Source: Pseudomonas fluorescens (GTDB lineage Bacteria > Pseudomonadota > Gammaproteobacteria > Pseudomonadales > Pseudomonadaceae). Taken from it: 64,000 nt of DNA. Made by a program: the position numbers and the translations under genes. Positions 58,820 through 64,000 of the stretch are shown here, one piece after another. The stretch spans positions 62,001 through 126,000 of the forward strand of contig NZ_CP015637.1 in assembly GCF_001708445.1 (NCBI RefSeq), written 5' to 3'. The notes beneath the pieces are model-generated. The model was not told the origin of the DNA and did not search any database. It saw nothing but the letters and a program-made list of their open reading frames with translations. Within the stretch, counting starts at the first letter, position 1. Each line of letters opens with the position of its first letter.

Positions 58820-60265
58820 TCAGCGCTGAGCCTGCACCAGCGGATACACCGACTCCCAGCCCCCACCCAGCGCTTTATACAACCCCACCATCGCCAACGA
58901 CACCCCGGTAGAACTCTCCACCCACTGCTCCTGCGTGGCCAGCAGTGCACTTTGCACCGTGAGTACGTTGACGAAATCCACCACGCCCTCGACGTACTGA
59001 TGCTGCGCGGTGGTCAGGGCGATCTGGTTCTGGCGCACGGCTTCGGCCAGGCTGTCGCGGCGTAGTTGGCTGGCGTTGTAGCGGGTCAGTTGATCGTCGA
59101 TCTCATGCCAGGCGCGCAGCACCGTTTGCTGATAAGCCAGCGCCGCTTCCTGTTGCTGGGCTTCGCGCAGGTTCAACATGCCTTGCAGGCGCCCGCCGTT
59201 GAACAGCGGCAGGCTCAATTGCGGGCCGAAGGCAAACGCACGGGAACCCCAGGAGCCGAAATCCGACAGTTGCATGGCCTGGGAGCCGAGGCTGCCGGAC
59301 AAGGTGATGCGCGGGTAAAAGTCGCCCTTGGCCACACCGATGCTGGCGGTCGCGGCGTGCAGGCGGGCCTCGGCCTGGCGGATGTCCGGGCGGCGCTCGG
59401 CGAGTTCCGAGGGCAGGCCGATGGCGACCTGGCGTTGGGTCTGCGGCACCGCAGCATCCTTGGACAATTGCGCATGCAGGGCTTGCGGCGGCTCACCCAT
59501 CAACAGGCTGAGGGCGTTGATCAACTGGTCCTGGCGCTGTTGCAAATCCGGCAGGCGCGCTTCGATGGCCGCGACCTGGGCGGCGGCTTCGGCCACGTCC
59601 AGGTCGGTGGCCACGCCGTCGGCCAGGCGCAGTTGCGAGAGCTTGAGGCTGTGGCGAGCGACGTCGAGGTTTTGCTCGGTGACAGCACGGGTATTTTGCA
59701 CGCCGCGCAGTTGGATGTAGTCCTGGGCGGTCTCGGCCAGCACCGACAGCAAGACGGCGCGACGGTCGTTTTCGGCGACTTGCAGGGTGGCGTCGGCGGC
59801 TTCGGTTTCGCGTTTGACCCGCCCCCAGAAATCCAGCTCCCAGGAGGCGGAGAAGCCTGCGTCCCATTGGTTGAACGCCGAACGGCCGTTCTCGCCGGAG
59901 GGGTCGTTCAAACCTTCGCCGCTATTGCGTTTGCGCTGGTAAGCCCCTGTTGCATCGACACGGGGGTAACGCTCGGCGGTCGTCACCTGGCGCACCGCGC
60001 GACTTTGTTGCAAGCGACTGCTGGCCAGTTTCAGGTCGAGGTTATCGGTGAGGGCACAACGCGTCAGGGCAGAGAGTTGCTCGTCGTGGAACACGTCCCA
60101 CCAGCGCTCCTCCAGCGGGCCGGTGACTGCGCGGCTGGCGGCCTGACGACCTTGGGGCTCATTCCATTGCGTGACGTGAGGGCCCTGGGGCCGTTGGAAA
60201 TCCGGGCCGACGGTGCAGGCGCCCAGGCTGAGCAGGCTTAAGGTGAGCCAGGCAAACGATCTCAT
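58820..60265 (-). CDS. NodT-type outer-membrane efflux lipoprotein
   Basis: A 481-residue outer-membrane factor with lipobox LGAC (Cys17) followed by TVGPDFQRP. The two OEP repeats are seen, including ERRPDIRQAEARLHAATASIG in the second. It forms the outer-membrane duct of the EmrAB-type pump encoded upstream and overlaps the adaptor gene by four bases (ATGA). It is similar in family to the OMF at 32692-34140 but a distinct sequence. Confidence 0.94.
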   Translation of the reverse strand: MRSFAWLTLSLLSLGACTVGPDFQRPQGPHVTQWNEPQGRQAASRAVTGPLEERWWDVFHDEQLSALTRCALTDNLDLKLASSRLQQSRAVRQVTTAERYPRVDATGAYQRKRNSGEGLNDPSGENGRSAFNQWDAGFSASWELDFWGRVKRETEAADATLQVAENDRRAVLLSVLAETAQDYIQLRGVQNTRAVTEQNLDVARHSLKLSQLRLADGVATDLDVAEAAAQVAAIEARLPDLQQRQDQLINALSLLMGEPPQALHAQLSKDAAVPQTQRQVAIGLPSELAERRPDIRQAEARLHAATASIGVAKGDFYPRITLSGSLGSQAMQLSDFGSWGSRAFAFGPQLSLPLFNGGRLQGMLNLREAQQQEAALAYQQTVLRAWHEIDDQLTRYNASQLRRDSLAEAVRQNQIALTTAQHQYVEGVVDFVNVLTVQSALLATQEQWVESSTGVSLAMVGLYKALGGGWESVYPLVQAQR

Positions 60266-61320
60266 TGCTGGGCCACCTCACGCGGCTGCGTGACCGGCTG
60301 GGTGTCGACGCTGGCTTCCACCGACATGCCGACCCGCAGGCGCTCGGTCAGCGGCTGATTCGGTTCGAGGACGATCTTCACCGGGATGCGCTGCACCACC
60401 TTGGTGAAGTTACCGGTGGCGTTATCCGGTTTGACCGAGGCGAACGTCACCCCGGTCGCAGGCGCCAGGCTTTCCAGGTGGCCGTTGAGCAACTCGCCGT
60501 CGAGGCTGTCGACACGTACCTGCACGGCTTGGCCAGCGTGCATATGGTAAAGCTGGGTTTCCTGGAAGTTGGCCACCACGTAGGCCTCGGCCAACGGCAC
60601 CACCGCGAGGATCTTGCTGCCCGGCGTCACATAGGCGCCCACCCGCACCGCGCGCTCGCCGACCATGCCATCCACCGGCGCGACGATGCGCGTGTAGGAC
60701 AGCTGATAGCTGGCCATTTCCAATGCGGCCTGGGCGCGCTTGAGCCCCCCCTCGGCGGCGTCGCGCTGGGCCGTGAGGATTTCCACCTGCTTGCGTTCGG
60801 CCGCCAGCACCGCCGTGGCACTGGCCAGGCGTGCGTTGGCCTGGTCAATACGGGTCTTGGCTTGCTGGGCGTTCTGCACAGTACCCGCGCCCACGCCGGC
60901 GAGGTGGTTGTAGCGGTTCAGTTCGTGTTCGGCGAAGGCCACTTCGGCACGGTCTGCCGCCACGGTGGCCTGGGCCTGGGCGATCACCGAGCTTTGACGT
61001 TCCAGGGTCGCACTGGCGTTTTTCAGCTGGGCCTGGGCGACCAAAGTGTCGGCATCGGCGGCCTGGGCGGCGGCGCGAAAATCACGGTCGTCGATCAGCG
61101 CCAGCAACTGGCCGGCCTTGACGCGCTGGTTGTCTTCCACCAGCACCTCCTTGATAAAGCCGGCCACGCGCGGCGCCACCAGGGTGAAGTCGGCGGCAAC
61201 GAAGGCGTCGTTGGTGGCCTGGCGCTTGTTGCCCAGTAGCCCCGGCGCGACCAGGTACACCAACACGCCGACGGCGAATACGGCGATGACAGAGACGGCT
61301 ATTTTGTCTTTGCGTTTCAT
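60262..61320 (-). CDS. EmrA-type HlyD adaptor
   Basis: A 352-residue membrane-fusion protein with one N-terminal helix (about residues 8-28), lipoyl half-motifs (LVEDNQRVKAGQLLALIDD and APVDGMVGERAV), a long alpha-hairpin (about 85-200) and a beta-barrel. It matches EmrA partners of DHA2 transporters. It is 15 bases downstream of the transporter gene and overlaps the OMF gene. Confidence 0.94.
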   Translation of the reverse strand: MKRKDKIAVSVIAVFAVGVLVYLVAPGLLGNKRQATNDAFVAADFTLVAPRVAGFIKEVLVEDNQRVKAGQLLALIDDRDFRAAAQAADADTLVAQAQLKNASATLERQSSVIAQAQATVAADRAEVAFAEHELNRYNHLAGVGAGTVQNAQQAKTRIDQANARLASATAVLAAERKQVEILTAQRDAAEGGLKRAQAALEMASYQLSYTRIVAPVDGMVGERAVRVGAYVTPGSKILAVVPLAEAYVVANFQETQLYHMHAGQAVQVRVDSLDGELLNGHLESLAPATGVTFASVKPDNATGNFTKVVQRIPVKIVLEPNQPLTERLRVGMSVEASVDTQPVTQPREVAQQ

Positions 61321-61335
61321 GAGAAGTCCTTGTGG

Positions 61336-62871
61336 CTAGGTCGGTGCGCGAGGCGGAAAAATCCGCGTGGGCATCCAGAAAATCAGCAGGATCAACGCCG
61401 CCGCAACAGCGGCCATGACGTAATAGAGATCCGAAGACGTGAGCACTACGGCCTGCTCGTGCAGGCGGTGGGCAAGCCCCGACGCGTCGCCCTCGGCCAG
61501 GGGCGAGTTGCCCAGGCGGTCCACCAGCATGGTCGAGTGAAAGTGCAGGCGCTGGGTGGTCAGTGCATCCAGCACGCCGGTGGCAATCACGGCGGCCAGG
61601 CCTTTGACGGTGTTGAACCAGGCCGAGGCAAACGGCCCATCCGCCGGTTGGATGCTGCCGGTGGAGAGCATCAGCAACGGCAACACCGCCATGGGCTGCC
61701 CGAAGATTTGCAGCAGGTACAGGCCGTAGAAGTCGTCGCGAATCCACGCCGAGGTCAAGTGCGTGCTGCCCAGGCAGGACAGCACCAACATGCCCAGCCC
61801 GATGCCCAGCACCCAGCGGCAATCGACCCAACGCAGGTTGCACAACGCCGCCACCAGCGGCAGCGCAATCAATTGTGGCAGCGCCATCAGCAGCATCAGC
61901 GGCGCGGTTTGCAGGGGCCGATAACCCTGGACCTGGGCGAGGAAACTCGACGGGATGATGATCACCGAGGTCAGCACCATCAACACCCCGGCCAGCACGA
62001 TCAGGGCAAACGACAGGTTGCGCAGGCCAAGCATCTGCAATTTGAAGAACGGTATTGGCTGCGACCATTCATTGAGCAGGAACAGCACCAGCAACACCGT
62101 GCCGCCACACAGCAGGAAGGTGATCAGGCCCGACTCGAACCAGTCCAGGCGATTGCCCTGCAACAGGCCGATCACCAGCATGCAGATCGCCGGGAACCCC
62201 AGCAGCAGGCCGCGCCAGTTGAACTGCTTGAGGCGCTCCAGGCGCAGCGGGTCTTGTGGCAGGCCGTAGGCCACGGCGGCCATCGCCAGCAGGCACGGCC
62301 CGACGATCTGCCAGAACGCCCACTGCCAGCCGACATACTCGGTCCACAGCGCCGCCAACGGCGTGCCCAGGCTCGGGCCGAACGTGGCGGTGAGCGCGTA
62401 ACCGGCCAAGCCATACAGCTTGACGTTGGCCGGCAGGAAGCGCAGCGCCACGGTCATCAGCATCGGCGGCAACGCCCCACCCGCCAGGCCCTGGACGGTG
62501 CGCAGCAGCAGCAGGCTTTCGTAGTTCGGCGCGAAGGGGCACAGGATGCCCAGCACAGTGAACAGAGCGATCGCGCACAGGGTGAAACGGCGCAGGGAAA
62601 ACGTCACCGAACACCAAGGCGCGAAGGCCATGGCCGACACGGAAGTGGCGGTGTAGGCGGCGACCAGCCAGGTGCCTTCATCAAAACCGATGTACAGCGC
62701 ACCGCGAATATCCGCGAGGGCCACCTTGGTGACCATCTCGTTGAGACCGGACACCAGCACCGCCAGCAACACGCCGACCAGGCCGATGATGATGCGCGGG
62801 CCAAATACAGGCGGGGTGATGGCCGTGGGTTTGGCTGCGGCCGCAAGGGAGGGGGCAGCGAGGGAAGTCAT
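61336..62871 (-). CDS. DHA2-family MFS drug transporter (EmrB type)
   Basis: A 511-residue major facilitator with 14 predicted membrane helices, the EmrB/QacA length and arrangement. Family features include VSGLNEMVTKVALADI near the start and the VQGLAGGALPPML segment in the fifth helix region. It uses the proton gradient to export hydrophobic drugs through the EmrA-like adaptor and the OMF. It is the first gene of the pump operon. A LysR gene lies upstream on the same strand, with a REPIN between them. Confidence 0.94.
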   Translation of the reverse strand: MTSLAAPSLAAAAKPTAITPPVFGPRIIIGLVGVLLAVLVSGLNEMVTKVALADIRGALYIGFDEGTWLVAAYTATSVSAMAFAPWCSVTFSLRRFTLCAIALFTVLGILCPFAPNYESLLLLRTVQGLAGGALPPMLMTVALRFLPANVKLYGLAGYALTATFGPSLGTPLAALWTEYVGWQWAFWQIVGPCLLAMAAVAYGLPQDPLRLERLKQFNWRGLLLGFPAICMLVIGLLQGNRLDWFESGLITFLLCGGTVLLVLFLLNEWSQPIPFFKLQMLGLRNLSFALIVLAGVLMVLTSVIIIPSSFLAQVQGYRPLQTAPLMLLMALPQLIALPLVAALCNLRWVDCRWVLGIGLGMLVLSCLGSTHLTSAWIRDDFYGLYLLQIFGQPMAVLPLLMLSTGSIQPADGPFASAWFNTVKGLAAVIATGVLDALTTQRLHFHSTMLVDRLGNSPLAEGDASGLAHRLHEQAVVLTSSDLYYVMAAVAAALILLIFWMPTRIFPPRAPT

Positions 62872-62881
62872 GTACAGGTAA

Positions 62882-62903
62882 CTCGGGATTAGAAATACCC
62901 GAG
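62882..62903. promoter_or_regulatory. Candidate operator before the EmrB-type gene
   Basis: A six-base inverted repeat, ctcggg (62882-62887) and cccgag (62898-62903), with a ten-base AT-rich spacer lies 11 bases upstream of the transporter start. It could be a regulator site or a leader hairpin. Only the symmetry supports it. Confidence 0.35.
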
Positions 62904-62993
62904 CAGTTTAATCAGGCACATCCATGACAAAAAGTTACATGTTGGCAGGGTATAAGTGCACCAGGCGCAATCCTGAATTCACCACAGAATCCT

Positions 62994-63081
62994 TGTGGGA
63001 GGGGGCTTGCCCCCGATTGCTGTGCCAGATACAGATTTTCTATCTGATCCACCGCAATCGGGGGCAAGCCCCCTCCCACAT
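62994..63081. repeat. REPIN
   Basis: Two inverted REP sequences with extended arms (tgtgggagggggcttgcccc, then gattgc, at the left) separated by about 33 bases. It lies between the LysR stop and the efflux operon and may act as a transcription boundary. Confidence 0.9.
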
Positions 63082-63103
63082 TTGACTGTGCATGACGTAC
63101 AAA

Positions 63104-64000
63104 TCAGGTCGGCTGCGCTTCCAACCAAGTGGCGTGGCAACTTTCGCGCATCGTCTCGCGCAGCCATTTATGGGCCGGGTCTTTGTCGAAGCGCGGATGC
63201 CAGGATTGAGCCAGGACCAGGGTCGGCAACGAAATCGGCAAGGCGAATGCACGCAGCGGCAATTTCAAGCGATTGGCGCTGTAGAGCGCTTCCTTGGGCA
63301 CCGGCAGGATCAGGTCGGAGTCGGGCAGCATGAACATCGCACCATGAAAGCCTGGGGCGATCATCGCCACGCGGCGCTCCAGGCCCTGGGCATTCAGGGC
63401 GGTGTCGATCGGCCCGCGAGCGATGCCGCGCCGGGAAATGCTGATATGGGAATAACTGGCGAAACGCGCAGCGGTGATGTCTTCATCGAACAACGGGTGG
63501 TCTTCCCGCGCCAGGCCGACGAAGGTGGTGGAGAACAGGTTCTGCACCTTGACCTCGGGGCTGGAGGGCATGGTATTGCTCACCCGCAGGTCCAGGCGCC
63601 CTTCGCGCAGCGCCTCGTCGTCGGTGTCGCCTTCCGGCACGAAGCACAGCTCGCACAGGGGCGCCATGCGCTCCATGGTGTCGAACAGGCGTCCGCCGTA
63701 TACGCCGATGAAGAAGTCATTGGCACGCACGCTGAAACGGCGGCGCAGGGTGCTCAAGTCCACTTGGTCCGCCGAACGAAACAACAGCGCCGCCTGCTCC
63801 ACCACATTGCGCACTTGGCCTTGCAGTTCCAGCGCCTTGGGCGTCGGCACCAGGCCGCGCCCGGCACGCACCAGGATCGGATCACCCACTGCCTCGCGAA
63901 TGCGCGTGAGCGTGCGACTCATGGCCGCCGGGCTGAGGTTCATCCGCCGCGCGGCGCCCACCACGCTGCCCTCGTCGAGCAAAGCGTCGAGGGCGACCAG
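63104..64000 (-). CDS. LysR-family transcriptional regulator (5' end missing)
   Basis: The C-terminal 298 residues of a LysR regulator. The frame is open to the window edge (LVALDALLDEGSVVGAARRM), so about 10-20 N-terminal residues lie outside. The helix-turn-helix runs SVVGAARRMNLSPAAMSRTL, and the inducer-binding domain follows from about residue 90. The NodD/PcpR-like phrase RFSVRANDFF and the acidic EGDTDDEALREGRLDL stretch are seen. It is upstream of the EmrB-type gene on the same strand and may regulate the pump, although the REPIN and gap suggest separate transcription. Confidence 0.9.
   Translation of the reverse strand: MVALDALLDEGSVVGAARRMNLSPAAMSRTLTRIREAVGDPILVRAGRGLVPTPKALELQGQVRNVVEQAALLFRSADQVDLSTLRRRFSVRANDFFIGVYGGRLFDTMERMAPLCELCFVPEGDTDDEALREGRLDLRVSNTMPSSPEVKVQNLFSTTFVGLAREDHPLFDEDITAARFASYSHISISRRGIARGPIDTALNAQGLERRVAMIAPGFHGAMFMLPDSDLILPVPKEALYSANRLKLPLRAFALPISLPTLVLAQSWHPRFDKDPAHKWLRETMRESCHATWLEAQPT

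Noticed and set aside
61330..62892. 520-codon plus-strand open frame opposite the EmrB-type gene
   Set aside because: Antisense shadow rich in Gln, Arg and His; the transporter frame is clear.

Overview
The window looks like a chromosomal segment of a fluorescent Pseudomonas (P. fluorescens group). The basis is high GC, several REP/REPIN-type palindromes of the Pseudomonas type (tgtgggagggggcttgccccc), and a gene order from the cytochrome aa3 oxidase operon to a SulP transporter and carbonic anhydrase that, from memory, matches the coxBA region of P. aeruginosa (around PA0102-PA0114). No rRNA, tRNA, CRISPR array, insertion sequence or prophage was recognised. The LysR gene at the right end and the MetQ gene at the left end are cut by the window edges.

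Layout. 0-0.6 kb: 3' part of a methionine-binding lipoprotein (metQ). 0.7-9.3 kb (minus strand): aa3-type cytochrome c oxidase subunits II, I and III, the Cox11/CtaG copper chaperone, then SURF1, a Sco-like membrane protein, heme A synthase, heme O synthase and Sco1, with one small opposite-strand membrane protein (DUF2909) dividing the two halves. 9.7-13 kb: a conserved protein of unknown function, a SulP transporter and a beta carbonic anhydrase. 13.1-14.7 kb: a radical SAM protein behind a consensus LexA box, and a small EF-hand-like protein. 14.8-18.6 kb: the three-subunit membrane gluconate 2-dehydrogenase (Tat-exported small subunit, FAD/Fe-S large subunit, triheme cytochrome c). 18.8-23.2 kb: secreted tyrosine/dual-specificity phosphatase, YheV, PrlC, gamma-class carbonic anhydrase-like protein and a HAD phosphatase. 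23.2-23.7 kb: a dense cluster of palindromic repeats.

23.7-30.0 kb: pgaABCD, for synthesis and export of poly-N-acetylglucosamine. 30.3-32.6 kb: a YdgA/DUF945 protein and an unknown two-helix membrane protein. 32.7-37.8 kb: a tightly overlapping marR-FUSC-DUF1656-HlyD-OMF efflux operon of the Aae/Fus type, with a SlyA-like operator. 38.0-56.5 kb: a large cell-surface locus with a 2,017-residue LEPR/DUF4347 adhesin carrying 12 Ig-like repeats, a TolC-like lipoprotein, a stand-alone APS kinase (cysC), a PAPS-type sulfotransferase and a GT39-like glycosyltransferase. It also has three translationally coupled adaptor genes, one of them a PqqD-like/M50 protease/HlyD fusion, and a divergent pair (TPR protein, DUF3142). 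The pairing of PAPS supply, sulfotransferase, adhesin and an export set with no ABC ATPase is the most interesting candidate for an undescribed system here.

56.5-58.6 kb: an AT-richer three-gene cassette (winged-helix protein, nucleotidyltransferase-like protein, PP2C-like phosphatase) with overlapping starts and stops and two strong dyads upstream. It looks like an inserted toxin-antitoxin, defence or signalling module. 58.8-64 kb: an EmrAB-OMF type efflux operon (DHA2 MFS, HlyD, NodT-like OMF) with an upstream LysR regulator.

Functionally the window is dominated by envelope work: respiration and periplasmic sugar-acid oxidation, copper and heme assembly factors, exopolysaccharide, an adhesin with its exporter, and two tripartite efflux pumps.
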